Part shown: in pieces, positions 33,940-46,118 of the stretch
Layout: each line of letters starts with the position of its first letter
How positions within the stretch are numbered: position 1 is the first letter of the stretch
Origin: Ovis canadensis
Taxonomy: Eukaryota; Chordata; Mammalia; Artiodactyla; Bovidae
Assembly (NCBI RefSeq): GCF_042477335.2
Contig: NC_091257.1
Span: 45,788,501 to 45,852,500 of the forward strand
Direction: 5' to 3'
DNA length: 64,000 nt
Program-made: the position numbers and the translations under genes
The notes under the pieces: generated by a model
Database searches by the model: none
What the model was told of the DNA's origin: nothing
The model's input: only the letters and a program-made list of their open reading frames with translations

Positions 33940-34135
33940 ACTTTCAGTTAGCCTCTTATGAGCTGTCAGTTCTAGGCACGTGATTAGCAAGCCTCATCCC
34001 CACCATGCCTTTGTTTCTTCATCTGTTAAAGAAAAAATGATGTTGTTTTCTCATATGGTGGCCGTAATGCTGAGGTAAGCTGGGCACCAGGGCATGACAT
34101 GGGGTTAGAGTGATTAAATAAAGATAATTATATGA
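33940..34135 (+). mobile_element. probable MIR remnant
   Basis: It has gtttcttcatctgttaaaga and a gattaaataaagataat-like end, in MIR order but highly diverged. Confidence 0.45.
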
Positions 34136-34514
34136 TTACTTCTCTAGGGTTTCTTCCTCTGAAAAATAACATGGTATTTTCTACTGACACCAAATCTCCA
34201 AGTATATATGGAAGAAAGGTTTGGATCCTCTTTGAAGAAAGCGACTCAGGCTAAAGGCACTGTCCCACTTCCTCCATGAGTCACCAGCGGATGACTCTGC
34301 CTTGCCCTGCGGGATCCTCTCACTGCTCCAGCTGTGTGCCAGATGACAGCCACGTTTCACTCTCATCTGTAGACTGGATCCATCAGAGCAATCATTCCCA
34401 CCTGGAGATGTGGCTCTGGCTGGGCAGGAAGGATGAGCTTCTCAGGGTCCCAAGTCTTGGATTCCCTCAGCTATTAATATTAGCCCTGGGGGCCTCCATT
34501 CAGTAAGTGTAGGG
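34136..34514. other. single-copy stretch
   Basis: Nothing was recognised. Confidence 0.4.
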
Positions 34515-34616
34515 GACAGAATAACGGCCCCTCAACATGTCCACATCCTGATTCCAGAGACCTTGGGGTCTGTAACCTTACATTGCTAAAGGGACTGTGC
34601 AGAGCTGATTAAGTTA

Positions 34617-34891
34617 CTGCTGCTGCTGCTAAGTCACCTCAGTCGTGTCCGACTCTGTGCGACCCCAGAGATGGCAGCCCACCAGGCTCCCCCATTCCTG
34701 GGATTCTCCAGGCAAGCACACTGGAGTGGGTTGCCATTTCCTTCTCCAGTGCATGAAAGTGAAAAGTAAAAGTGAAGACGCTCAGTCGTGTCCGACTTCT
34801 AGCGACCCCATGGACTGCAGCCCACCAGGCTCCTCCGTCCATGGGATTTTCCAGGCAAGAGTACTGGAGTGGGGTGCTGTTGCCTTCTCTG
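34617..34891 (-). mobile_element. BovA2 SINE inside the MLT1 LTR
   Basis: It has ctgctgctgctaagtcacct, cttctccagtgcatgaaagt, and gaccccatggactgcagccc. The flanks gattaagt at 34607-34614 and 34892-34899 are the target duplication. Confidence 0.93.
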
Positions 34892-34909
34892 GATTAAGTA
34901 AAGGACTTG

Positions 34910-35226
34910 AAAAAAATTTTTCTTGGAGTTGCTTTAGAATGTTGCATTAGTTTCTGCTGTATACCAAAGCCAGTCAGTTACATGTATACATATATTCCCT
35001 CCTTTTTTTGGATTTCCTTCCCATTTAGGTCGCCACAGAGCACTGACTAGAGTTCCCTGAGCTCTACAGTCGGTTCTCGTTAGCCATCTATTTTATATGT
35101 AGTATCCATAGTGTGTATGTGTTGGTCCCAGTCTCCCAGCTCATCCCGTCTTTTCTTCCTCCTTTGGTATTCATGTTTGTTCTCTATATCTTTGTCTCTA
35201 TTTTTGCTTTGCAAACAGGTTCATAG
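34910..35226 (-). mobile_element. LINE-1 3' UTR fragment inside the MLT1 LTR
   Basis: It has ctgctgtataccaaagccag, cgccacagagcactgactag, and tttgctttgcaaacaggttc, antisense LINE-1 3' UTR about 315 bp long, with LTR sequence on both sides. Confidence 0.88.
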
Positions 35227-35499
35227 ATGGAGAGATGATCTTGGGTTATCTGGGCGGGCCCAACATAATCCCAGGGGTCCTAAGAGGGAAGATGGGGGTG
35301 CAGGAGGACCAGAGTCAGGGATGCTCAGATGCTGGCTTTGATGATGGAGCAAGGCAGGCTCTAGACCCTAGGAAGGCAAGGAAACACATTCTTGCCTAGA
35401 GCCTCCAAAAGATGAAAGCCTGCTGACACCTAAATTTCAGACTTCTGATGCCCAGAACTGTGAGAGAATATATCTGTTCTGTTTTTGGCTACTAGGTTG

Positions 35500-35712
35500 G
35501 TGTTGATGTTTGGTGGCTAAGTCATGTCTGACTCTTTTGCAACCCCCTGTACTATAGCCTGCCAGGCTCCTCTGTCCATGAAATTTCCCTGGCAAAAACA
35601 CTGGACTAGGTTACCATTTCCTCCTCCAGGGGATCTTCCCAACCCAGGGATCGAACCCACATCTCCTGTCTTGGCAGGTGGATTCTTTACCACTGAGTCA
35701 CCAGGGAAGCCC
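35500..35712 (-). mobile_element. Bov-tA SINE near the 3' end of the MLT1 LTR
   Basis: It has ctaagtcatgtctgactctt, aacccagggatcgaacccac, and ccactgagtcaccagggaag. Left flank ttttggctactag (near 35490) and right flank tttctggccactaag (35713-35727) are the same LTR site, a diverged target duplication. Confidence 0.92.
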
Positions 35713-35769
35713 TTTCTGGCCACTAAGATCATCTTAATTTGTTATCAGAAGCAACAGGGAACCCATACA

Positions 35770-36749
35770 GTAACTGAATCTCTCTGGGGCTGTCTGTGAG
35801 GGATTTCACTTAGTTTTAGCAGGAGAAATTTTCTTCTGGGGTAGCAACTCACTGACAAGAAAGAAAAGTTAAAAACTAAGTTGCAGAAAGGCCACAGAAG
35901 GAGAGTCTCCAAGGAAAGATGGGTGCTGTCCACTAGAAGAGGAGGAGGTGGGCAGGCCAACTATCCCCTCTCTGCTACAGTGAGACAGGATGGGCCTGGC
36001 TCCCTCTATGCGCTGAAGCTGTTAGTCGTGGTCCATGTTTGAAATGCATCCAGAATTAATTTACAGAGGTGACAGTGAAAAGATGGATAGCTCTATGCCT
36101 CTGAAAGGAGTTGTATCACACGCAGTTATGTGCAGGGCCACATGGGGAAGCACTAGGTTGACTGGGAGGCAAAGGAGCCCGGGGAGAGCAAAGCCCAGAG
36201 TCTTTATCGGTGGTTTCACAGGAAGGAATGGGTGAAACAGGGTAGGTGTGTAATTTGATTAAAATCTCAGAGCCTAGAGTGAAAGAAGTAATCTCCAGTT
36301 GCCCAGTGCCTGGATCACAGGGAATATTGGCTTGGTGCATCAGAGTTAGAGGAAAGAGGTGGTCAGGATTCGGGCGTGGGGCTTGGGGTTGGTTGGCTTG
36401 GATGTGAAAGGCATGCTAACGGATGAACTGTTCGCTCCTCTGGGAATGAGAAGCATTCTCCCTCGCCAGCATCATTAAATACAGGAAGTGAAAAACAGGA
36501 TTGATCTATGCAACCTGCAGCATTCAGGATGGCTTCCTCCCCTCCTGACCTTTCCATACTCTCATTATGTAACTTCCACCTCCTTGATCTTTGAAGATTT
36601 CAACTAACCCTTGGATTCTGGCACAAGATGCTTCTTGATGAGCACATCCCCTCAGTGATCTGCTCAGGTGGTACCCATCATCTGTCCTACAAGAGCCCTG
36701 GCTCACTGCACTGGGGATTCTGGAGAACAGTCCTGGGGCTTCGAGCATC
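35770..36749. other. single-copy stretch (1 kb)
   Basis: No repeat or exon is supported. Confidence 0.4.
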
Positions 36750-36905
36750 TGCATTCCTGAACCCTGTTTGCTCCAAAGGACGTGTGACATTGAGCAGGTG
36801 ACTAACTTGCCACAGTCTGATGTCTTCATCTGCAAAATGATAAAAACTGCTACCTTGAAGGGCTTGTGTGTAGGAGGGCGGAAATTAAATCAGACACAGA
36901 CAGGG
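36750..36905 (+). mobile_element. MIR SINE
   Basis: It has tgacattgagcaggtgacta, gtcttcatctgcaaaatgat, and aaactgctaccttgaagggc, the MIR core in order. Confidence 0.7.
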
Positions 36906-38559
36906 TCTTGTATGCAGGCACAGAACAGCTCTTCCAGAGCAACCGCTGTCACCTTTAACCTCTCATGAAGGCCCAAGACCCAGGCTAAGCCAGCCAATTC
37001 CTCCTGCTTCCCAGACACTGCCTCTGAGCACAGCCAGGAGTTCAGCTTTGCCATCATGAGCTTGGGTGGCAGACTCTACCTCGGGAAGGTTTCTGGGGGC
37101 ACTGAAATCTGGTCATGCTAGTGTGAGAGCACTGACAAGGAAGACTGGCTCCCTGTCACGGATGGGGCTGCAGCATCAGTCACCAGTGGGCGAGGTGGTC
37201 AATTCAGAATACGGAGTGAACCTGTGGCACAGAGTCTTGGAAAATCTTCTCTCCTCTCAAAGCTGAGGTCTACAGAGGATGACTGGGAGCTGTTCATGGA
37301 AGGAGAAAAGTCAACAGAGACCCAGTTAAAGTGACAGGAAAGGATGAATTATGCTCAGGAGTCTGATGAACAGACTTCTGACGGTGAAGAGAGTCCTCAA
37401 AGGCGAGAAGCCTATGGATGACCTGTGCTGTGGGTGATGAACGAGCCAGCATCACTTAGCTCATGAAGGCTCTCATCTGGTCCCTGAGGGAACGGACCCT
37501 GACCAGAGCAGCTGTCTGGAGAATCCCAGCTGCAGATCAGCTCTGGAGGATTCATCAGGAAATAATGCTGTGAACAGGAGAGGTCACCAGCCTGGTCACT
37601 TGAGAGGCATCGTGTTAAAGTTGTCTGCACGCTGGCTCCTGACACTCCACACAACTCAACACCCCTGCCTGGTGACATCTAAGATGGCACAGCAAACAAT
37701 TCCAGCCCATGAGAATGAGAATGCATTTATTTCTCAGCAAACATTATATTGAGTAGTAGTATGATATACATGCTCTATTATTGGTGGGCATATTTATTTA
37801 ACATGGGCATATTCATTTTGCAAAAAAAAAAACACATTTGAGTTTTACTGTTTCTGTTCAATCCAAGGGTCTCGTTGCAGACCCTCAAACCCCTTCATGA
37901 TTGCAGCAATGAACACCACTGGGGCTGCATTTTTCCTTCTTGAAAAGTCTCCTCTCCTGGCTCCAATGCACTATCCTTGTTCTTATTTTTCCCCTGGACA
38001 ATTCTATAGTCCTCATGGTTTTGCTTTTAGCTCATTGTATTCTCTTCCCTAAATCGATCATCTGATTTTGTAGCTTCAGTGAGTATGAGCGCTCAGAGTC
38101 ACTGCCATTTTCAAGCCCTGCTACACCAAAACTCCCACTTGTACACTGAACCATTAAATCCAACCAAATGCACACAACAGTTCCCTACCCCAATTCCTCA
38201 ACGTCCCTCTAATGTCTCCAGACCTCCAGGATCAAAATGATGAAGTCACTCTGGCACCTGCCTCTTTTTTCAGTCACCCTATTAATCAAGTTTGATTACA
38301 TCCTCCTCTACCACAGAAATTCTCAGTCTGTGGCAAGGGAGGATCTGAAGCTCCAAGCAAAGCTATATGTGCCTTTTTTCAGCTGAAAAGTGAACACAGC
38401 TTTCATCAGCTTCTCAAAAGGTTCATGACTCAATGGATTAATAAGATGCTTTATGGTACTTATTCTTATTTATATCATAGTATGATTTTATTCATTCTCT
38501 TTTTCTTCTACCCTAAAATATGGCCATTAGATTAGTGTTAACAGGTTCCTTCTCAGTCT
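36906..38559. other. single-copy stretch (1.65 kb)
   Basis: No confident repeat or exon was found. Pyrimidine-biased text at 38100-38330 may be an ancient repeat that I cannot place. Confidence 0.4.
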
Positions 38560-38682
38560 CCATTGTTTTGGAGTTGCTGTGCAACTTACGGGATCTCAGA
38601 TCCCCAACCTGAGATGGAACCCAGGAACGCAGTGAAAACACCAAGTCCCAATCACTGGACCACCAGAGAATTCCCCCTTCCT
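38560..38682 (-). mobile_element. CHR-type SINE, antisense, diverged
   Basis: It has gggatctcagatccccaacc and atcactggaccaccagagaa. The head is damaged. Confidence 0.75.
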
Positions 38683-38930
38683 GATCTCCTTGGTAACAAT
38701 TCCTTCCTTCCTTCAATGTGTCCTACACACAACTGACAGAATTCTCCCTCCTTGGTTTATGCAGGGAAAGCAGCATCTACTACCCACAGGATCAAGTACC
38801 CAGCCTGGTATGTAACAGAGTATCCACTGACCAGGCCATGCAATGCCTACGCAGCCAAATTTCATCTCTCTCTGTTCACTAACAGACCAAATACGGAAAC
38901 ACTGGTCTGGAGGAGGGCAACGTAGAGTGT

Positions 38931-39085
38931 GGGAAAGGTAGGCTGAGTGTTAGCTTTGCCACCTATTAGCTCAGTAACCTTAGAATCTGATATCATTCTG
39001 GAATCTCTGTTTATCTTTATTGAAAACTGGGAATATCTGCATACTGCCTATACCTTGCAGGTGATTTGAAAAAACTTTTGAGTGC
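38931..39085 (+). mobile_element. MIR SINE
   Basis: It has tagctttgccacctattagc, agctcagtaaccttagaatc and a tgaaaactgggaatatctgc block, in MIR order. Confidence 0.65.
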
Positions 39086-39330
39086 TAAACCCATCTAAGG
39101 CCTTTGTCAGCCAGGATTCCTTCTGGTCTCAGGTTTTGGCTGATTTGTGTTACTACTGCCTGGAATGCCCGCCCCCATCCTTTCTACAACTCAGATCTCA
39201 TCCACATATTCAGGCTTTTCACAGCTTTCTCTGCTCTGCCCCCTGTTCATCTTCTGCCTTCACAAAATACTGTGGTGTTTATTGAGATTTCATCATTAAG
39301 TCCTTCAGAATAGACAAAGTAATTTCTGCT
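39086..39330 (+). mobile_element. L2 LINE fragment
   Basis: It has tactgcctggaatgcccgcc and ctcagatctcatccacatat, a classic L2 3'-region block. The two overlapping frames (67 and 69 codons) reflect the old L2 ORF or chance. Confidence 0.65.
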
Positions 39331-39546
39331 CTTGGCTGTTACTTCCAGGTACTAGTAGAGTGCCTTGATCAGGACACATGGTAAATATGGTCACCATGCA
39401 GTCAGCATTCACTACCACAACTATCCAAGAAAGAGGGGCTTTCATTATTTTCATTTTCCAAATGAAGAAACTTAGGATTAGAAAAAGGTTCAGGTCACCC
39501 CCAGGTAATGACCCCAAAGTTCAAATTCTCTAGGCATTAAGTACAT
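39331..39546. other. short single-copy stretch
   Basis: Nothing was recognised. Confidence 0.4.
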
Positions 39547-39752
39547 GGGCTTTGCTGGCAGCTCAGTGTAAAGACTCTGTCTGCAATGCAAGAGACATGG
39601 GTTTGATCCCTGGGTCAGAAAGAGTCCCTGAAGACGGGAACGGTAACCCACTCCAGTATTCTTGCCTGGGAAATCTCATGGACAAAGGAGCCTGGTGGAC
39701 TGCAGTCAGTGGGGTTGCAAGAGTTGGACAAGACTTAGCAACTAAACCACCA
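39547..39752 (+). mobile_element. Bov-tA SINE
   Basis: It has gggctttgctggcagctcag, catgggtttgatccctgggt, cggtaacccactccagtatt, and gggttgcaagagttggacaa. Confidence 0.92.
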
Positions 39753-41185
39753 ACCAGCACCACCACCATCTTTCTGGATTTCTCTGTTTTGTCCTCTTCA
39801 TCAGCCTTCCGTTTTCTCAAGGGTGGGGACAGCAGACTTCACTTCTTTTGTATTCTACATATGCAAGGCACTGCTGGAAGCACATTGTGTGCTATGTAAA
39901 TATTATGTTTCAGAATGCCAGGTATATGAGAGGTACAATATGCTGTGCTTAAGTCATTTGCTCCTGTCATATGCCTCCCTCCTGTTGTTTTGGGTGTTTC
40001 CATGGAAAGTCCTTATACAGACCAAGAAAAGAACCAATTTGAAAAATCTCAGTATATGGCCAGTGACAATAATGGAGAGAAATCATTTTGTGTCTAATCT
40101 GTAATGTTATGGTAGGATGCTAAATTTAAAATCTCTGCAAATAAATCTGTGGACAAAGTGTGAAGCCCAGATTATTAATAAGCATTTGCCATATCTTTAT
40201 TTATCCTATCTAGCAGCTTCTGAGGGGTTGGTGACAGAACCTTAGCACTTAAATTGCTGAGTCTTAAAGAAAAAAAGGGAACAGTTACCATATTCCCATG
40301 AGAAGTCTCATTAATTCAAAAGGCAAATGATTTTTTGATATCAAACCTCCAAGAGATGGTTCCATGAAATTCACTAGCATCAGGAGGTGTCTTTTACATT
40401 CTCCATTATAACCCTCACTGCTCTCTGCCCTCAACATACAGTGTAAAAAGAAATTATCAACATACATGTATGCAAACAGCACCTGTATAAATAGCCAAGA
40501 AGAATCTGTAGCTGGCTTAGGACAGATATTAAACTACACAAAAAAATACAAAATGTAAGGCGGATTTTAAAAATACCCCATACATTCTAGACTATCTGCC
40601 CCATTGGAGGAGAGAAATGAGGATTCTGGCACAACAAAACTAACAATCTCATGCACAAAAGATGCTCATTAAACTTCATCATCCTGTCTACTCTAATGAT
40701 GCTTTTACTTAATAAAAATTCCCCAAGCAGTTGCAAGGATATTAGGCAAGGTCTTTGGTTATGTATCAGAGGTCTGAGCTGTCACCAGCAAGCATGCAGT
40801 TTGGGGGGTAAGGCTCCCTGGGGAAGGAGCAAATACAGCTTTCACAGAATACATGCAGAGAAAAATCAATAACTGCAACTTGCTTCCCTGCTTAAGCATT
40901 TAAGAGAATAGGTAATCCTTTTAAATTAAACTGCAAAGTGCTAAATGTTGCAATTTCCAGAATAAACTGAAAAAACAAAGGAAAACAGGAGAAGAGCATT
41001 CTTGTAAGTTTTCTAAGCAAGCTACTTCCTTAACAGACTCCAGACCTGGAGTACTGGAGAATATTTCTTATGAAAAGAATTATTTCAAGATATCACTATG
41101 TTGAGGCTGCATAGGTGTCTAGGTGTTGGTATACACAAACCTATTTATAGATACAAGGAAGGAAGTGACAAGCATTTCTTTATTT
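39753..41185. other. single-copy stretch (1.4 kb)
   Basis: AT-rich with no repeat, exon or long frame that I can support. Confidence 0.45.
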
Positions 41186-41314
41186 TGTTGTTGTTTTCTA
41201 TGTTTTGACCAAACCACATGGCATAGCATGTAGGACCTTAGTTCCCTGACCAGTGATCGAACCTCTGACCCTGCAATACAAGTCCATTAATCAACGGACT
41301 GCCAGGGAAGTCCC
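41186..41314 (-). mobile_element. CHR-type SINE, antisense
   Basis: It has gaccttagttccctgaccag and gactgccagggaagtccc at the right end. Confidence 0.85.
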
Positions 41315-41396
41315 AAGAAATTATTTCTATTACATGCATGTAATACCACCAAAAATTATTCCTAAGAAAACATTACTATTAAAATTCACAATCTTG

Positions 41397-41490
41397 ACAT
41401 GCATATGTGTAACTGATTTAACTTGCTATACAGCTGAAACTAAGACAGCACTATAAATCAACTACAGTCCAACACAAATTTAAAAAAAAG
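41397..41490 (+). mobile_element. LINE-1 3' terminal fragment
   Basis: It has atgtgtaactgatttaactt, gctatacagctgaaactaag, and aaatcaactacagtccaaca, then an A-rich tail; only about 95 bp. Confidence 0.85.
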
Positions 41491-42755
41491 GTCACTAACT
41501 AGAATCTGGCTCTCAAAAGCTAAACAGTAATTATCTAATAGATCCCTTAACATGGACAGCTAGATGATAATTCTATATAATCACAAATTATTGCTTCTGT
41601 CCACATTATACAACCCATCTTAAATTTCATGTCCAGTCAATACAGAGTTGGCTGGAGAGATATGAGAGTCGGCATAAGAATTAGGTTTGACCCCAAAACT
41701 TAAAGGCAGAAAGGTTGCCCTCTGTGTGTAAAATGATCACGTCAACACAAATGAACCAAAGCAGGAACTCAGAAAGTCTCCCCAAGAAACACCAGCACAG
41801 CTCAGGCCAGAAAGATTTGATTAGGGGCCAGCCAAAGGCATGAACAAAGCTGGAGAGAGACCCTGTCCATCAGAAGAGCGCTGGTGTCCTTCAGCAACTC
41901 CAGCAGTGGGGTAGACGCAGGCAGTGGGCGTCTACGGGACCCAGCTGGGAGTTCTGTGGGCACCTTGATAATGTCTGTGAGTGCACGAAGAGGAAATAAA
42001 CACGATACTGCTGCAGCCCTTCCAAGGCTTCATGGTACAGCTGGGGCCTCCCTGCCTTCTGCCATGACCCTCCATGTTCCTATTCTCCAGCACATGGGCA
42101 AACAAATGAGGCCTCTGCCCATTTCCGAGGTCCATACTTCTATTCCCTTAGTTCAGAATGCTTTTCTCCAGGTCTCTGTAAGATCGGCACTCATACCATC
42201 CCTGTCGTACAGGTTAGGGAAAGGACATAGAGACCTTCAATAACTTTGGTTTCAAAACTGTTCAGTCTCAACCTTCTCCCTTTCCTCTGGGTGCAGACAC
42301 TGGTTTGTACATGAGCCTGTGGCTAACCTGTGCCAACCACAAAAGACCCAAGATCTTACCTCAAGCTATTGGGAGGAAGAGCCCTTTCTTCTGAGTCCAA
42401 TTAGGAGCCTAGATCTGCTGCTGGCCGTGGTGGCATCTGAGAAGAGAGCTTGCCTGGGAAAGAAACCAGCAGGCAAAGCAGAACTGAAAGATGGAGGGAA
42501 ATGGAGTCCAGAGACATTGAGCCCATGTTCATGCCATGCCTTAAAAAACCTATTTACTGTACTGTTGGATTATTAGTAATCTACATTTCTTCTGCATTCT
42601 AAGAACACTGAGCCCTGAATGACACATCACTCTGATTTACTTCAAATGTGAGTTCCTAAGAGACTTTTTTGCTCGCATTCTCTCTCTTTAAACACATTCG
42701 TTTCCTTCATACCACAGTCACAATATAATTATTTTGATTATTATTAATTGATTTG
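41491..42755. other. single-copy stretch (1.3 kb)
   Basis: There is possible L2 sequence at 42090-42200 (ttcagaatgcttttctccag) but too weak to call. The frames at 41884-42243 and 42319-42576 have no recognised product. Confidence 0.4.
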
Positions 42756-43048
42756 TTTGCCTCCTCCTTTAATGGAAGATTAACTCCAAGAGGACAGGAA
42801 TCTTGTCTGTCTTCATTAGTATCCCCTCTGACCGGTGCACCCCGGGCACACAATGATTGTTTGCTGATTGACTGAAAGCACATATCACTGCACTTACTAG
42901 GATGTACTGCAATATCCAACTACCTGAGTCTCTTACCAGCTGGATCGTTAGTGCCTCTGAGGCAGGAGCAGTCTTAATCCTTTTGTTTCTCCTGGGTTGG
43001 CCACACACTAGTCACCAAATAAACATCAACTGGTGGACTGAAAGAATA
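42756..43048 (+). mobile_element. two L2 3' ends in tandem
   Basis: First: ctccaagaggacaggaatct then gcacacaatgattgtttgct and gattgactgaaag. Second: ctctgaggcaggagcagtct then aaataaacatcaactggtgg and actgaaag. Each has the L2 3' layout, so two copies or a duplication. Confidence 0.65.
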
Positions 43049-43051
43049 CAT

Positions 43052-43366
43052 TTTTAAAAAATATTCTTAATTGAAGGATAATTACTTTATAATTCTGTGA
43101 TGGTTTCTGCCATACAGCAACATGAAATGCCACAGATATACGCACGCCCCCTCCCTCCCCATCCCACTCCTCTAAGGTTGTCACAGAGCACCAGTTTTGA
43201 GTTCCCTGCATCACACGGCAGACTCCCACTGGCTATCTGTTTTATATATGGCAATGCGCATGTTCCAATGCTCTTCTCTCAAATCATCCCACCCTCTCCT
43301 TCCCCTACTGTGTCCAGAAATTTGTCGTTTCTGTCTGTGTCGCCTTTGCTGCCCTGCAGGTAGGAT
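43052..43366 (-). mobile_element. bovine-type LINE-1 3' UTR, antisense
   Basis: It has cttaattgaaggataattac, gatggtttctgccatacagc, and gactcccactggctatctgt, reverse complement of the younger ruminant LINE-1 3' UTR. Confidence 0.88.
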
Positions 43367-43730
43367 CTGTAGTACTGCCCCGAAAGAGTATCTTAGCCGA
43401 GGAACACTTCCTGATTCATTCCTTAATTCCACCCTCATCAAGTGAGGATGGACATGCCTCCCATACAGAGGTGTTCACTGAGAAAACACGTGCTGTGTAC
43501 GCCAAGGCAAGTCTTTTAGTCTTCAGGGGCAGTGTTCCTCTGTTAACAAAATTCTGGGCCCCTACATAAGCTCCTTCTGTTGTTTTCCCCAGTCTCTGTA
43601 GGGTTTCTGAGGCTTGGAGAGGTGAGTGGAGGTGCAGAAAATGCATCGTGGTGCCATTTTGTGAAGCTGCTTGGGAGCCATCCATTCTTCTCTTGTGGAG
43701 ATTCTCATTTTAAAACAATGTTTAAAAGTT
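43367..43730. other. single-copy stretch
   Basis: Nothing was recognised. Confidence 0.4.
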
Positions 43731-43912
43731 TTTTTTGCTGTGGACCATTTTTTAAAGCTTTTATTGAATTGTTGTAACACTGCTTCTGTTGTTTATATCC
43801 TGTTTTTTTGGCCATGAGGCATATGGGATCTTAGCTACCCAACCAGGGGTTGAACCTGCAGCCCCTGCATTGGAAGGCAAAGTCTTACCACTGGACACAA
43901 GGGAAGTCCTGG
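43731..43912 (-). mobile_element. CHR-type SINE, antisense
   Basis: It has aaagcttttattgaattgtt, gggatcttagctacccaacc, and a right-end acaagggaagtcctgg, close to the 9.1-kb copy in type. Confidence 0.88.
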
Positions 43913-44001
43913 AGGGTCCCTCTCAAAATATTGTGTGACCAGGGGTTTTCATTCAATTCCTTTACAGCACAGTAGGTTTTATTGAATATTCACCATCATT
44001 T

Positions 44002-44278
44002 TGCAGAAGGCAATGGCAACCCACTCCAGTACTCTTGCCTGGAAAATCCAACGTACGGAGGAGCATGGTAGGCTGCAGTCCATGGGGTCGCTAAGAGTCA
44101 GACACGACTGAGCAACTTCACTTTCACTTTTCACTTTCATGCATTGGAGAAGGAAATGGCAACCCACTCCAGTGTTCTTGCCTGGAGAATCCCAGGGATG
44201 GGGGAGCCTGGTGGGCTGCCGTCTATGGGGTCGCACCAAGTCAGACACGACTGAAGCGACTTAGCAGCAGCAGCAGCA
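44002..44278 (+). mobile_element. BovA2 SINE
   Basis: It has ggcaatggcaacccactcca twice, with a cactttcacttttcactttc linker, ending cgacttagcagcagcagcag. The 10-bp flanks accatcattt at 43992-44001 and 44279-44288 are identical. It is a full two-unit copy with low divergence. Confidence 0.96.
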
Positions 44279-44288
44279 ACCATCATTT

Positions 44289-45412
44289 GGTATTAGCAAG
44301 AACTAGCTGAGCACAGGAATAGCTTAACACAGAGGATTAAGTCAAAATGAACATTATAAAAACGCTGGGGATTTCTTCCTTTTCTTCGGATAAATTAAAC
44401 ATCAGAATAAATTTTTATTATCATGGAAAGATAGGAGTTTTTCGAGCCACACGTGGTTCCTTCAGGAAAGGCTTGGTGTTCACGACCTTTTAAGTTATTA
44501 AGCTAGTGATTGTAATAGCCAAACGCAGGCAGCATACGCTACATACCAGCATTTCCACAGGAAGCTTCTGTGGCATTTTCTGTATTAACTCATTTAAGCC
44601 TAAACGAAAGACATCATGGAGGGCTGCACAGCTGTCCTGTGCGTCTAGATATAAATGACGCTGCAACTGGAACACCAGTGTCCAAATAGAGAAGCTTCTG
44701 CTTTGTCTTTGTTTCTCAGACACAGACCAATGGTAAAGCGTATCTACAGGTACTGTTACTCTCCTCTTCCTCTCGGTGGCTATTAATGTGGACTCCCTGC
44801 TTCCAGGGCCCTCCTCCCCTCTCAGCCCAGATGATCGGATGACGTGACACTGGCAGGTGACTCAAGGCCAGGTCAACGGAGAGCGAGCCGTCTCTAAGTG
44901 CTAGTCTATACAGGTTTCAGAGTGCGTGGCAGATAATACTGACTCAGGAGGCGAAGGCTTTGGAATTAATCCATTGACTAAGGTAATCTGTGCTTTCCTA
45001 GATAGGAAATGGGGCATTTGGACTTAAACAGGGGTGGGAGCTATCTGGTATACGCACTGCCACCCTCCCGCCCCTCGCCTTGCACACAGACTGAGGATTC
45101 ACTCAACGCATCCAGAACCTACTTACATCACACCCTAAGGGCAATGGCTTCCACCTGGTCACAGTTGGGGATCTGAATGGAACCCGCACGTTGTATGTAT
45201 GAAATGTGTGTAGGACTCTGCTTACATTAAAAATCATTTACCCTTAGGAAAGCCACATTCAGTGAAACCTCCTATCCCCAAGGTTCATCTTATGTTCAGG
45301 TGAGATTACAGCACGACGCCTGAGATTCTAAGCAGCACTGTATTATCTGCCTCTCCTCTATGTCCACTAGAAAGTCTGTGAGGTTATGTTCCACTTACAC
45401 AGCAAAGAGAGT
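44289..45412. other. single-copy stretch (1.1 kb)
   Basis: No repeat or exon is supported. Confidence 0.45.
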
Positions 45413-45438
45413 AAAAAATAAATAAATAAATAAATAAC
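45413..45438. repeat. (AAAT)n microsatellite
   Basis: Five aaat units, preceded by an A-run. Confidence 0.88.
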
Positions 45439-45741
45439 CTTAGAAGTCAAAACCAGAAAGCATGCATCTATCTACAGATGGATGCAACCATGAGGCTCTT
45501 GCCAAGTGGACTTCAGGAAGCAGCAGCTACAAGTCAACTCTAGTCATTGTCTCTTTTGCTTCTTCCCTCATCTAAGCTGGGCTCTCTCTGAAGTGCCAAA
45601 CCCTGCCATCCCTGGAACATGGCATGTCAAGTTGATGGTGCTTTCCCTCCATTACTGATTGCAGTGTTTTAACTAGTGGCGAGAGGTTGGCAGTAGAGGA
45701 GAAGCCAGGCTTTTGTGGCAAAAAAACAAAACAAATTACAT
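45439..45741. other. single-copy stretch
   Basis: Nothing was recognised. Confidence 0.4.
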
Positions 45742-46118
45742 GTTCAGTTCAGTCGCTCAGTCATGTCCGACTCTTTGCGACCCCATGAATTGCAGCACGC
45801 CAGGCCTCCCTGTCCATCACCAACTCCCGGAGTTCACTCAAATTCATGTCCATCGAGTCAGTGATGCCATCCAGCCATCTCATCCTCTGTTGTCCCCTTC
45901 TCCTCCTGCCCCCAATCCCTCCCAGAATCAGGGTTTTTTCCAATGAGTCAACTCTTCACGTGAGGTGGTCAAAGTATTGGAGTTTCAGCTTCAGCATCAG
46001 TCCTTCCAATGAACACTCAGGACTGATCTCCTTTAGGATGGACTGGTTGGATCTCCTTGCAGTCCAAGGGACTCTCAAGAGTCTTCTCCAACACCACAGT
46101 TCAAAAGCATCAATTCTG
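45742..46118 (-). mobile_element. BovB 3' end, antisense
   Basis: The reverse-strand tail (gttcagttcagtcgctcag) is at the left, then ccatccagccatctcatcct and gttggatctccttgcagtcc. The element ends abruptly at 46118 against LINE-1 sequence. The frames in it are the ORF2 C-terminal part and antisense shadows. Confidence 0.93.

Larger units (their letters stand above)
34515..35769 (+). mobile_element. MLT1-type MaLR LTR carrying three insertions
   Basis: LTR landmarks in order: gacagaataacggcccctca, agagctgattaagtt, gatgatcttgggttatctgg, cgggcccaacataatcccag, gcctagagcctccaaaagat, agaactgtgagagaatatat, and tttgttatcagaagcaacag near the end. Removing three retroposons (34617-34891, 34910-35226, 35500-35712) restores a collinear solo LTR. 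Confidence 0.85.
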
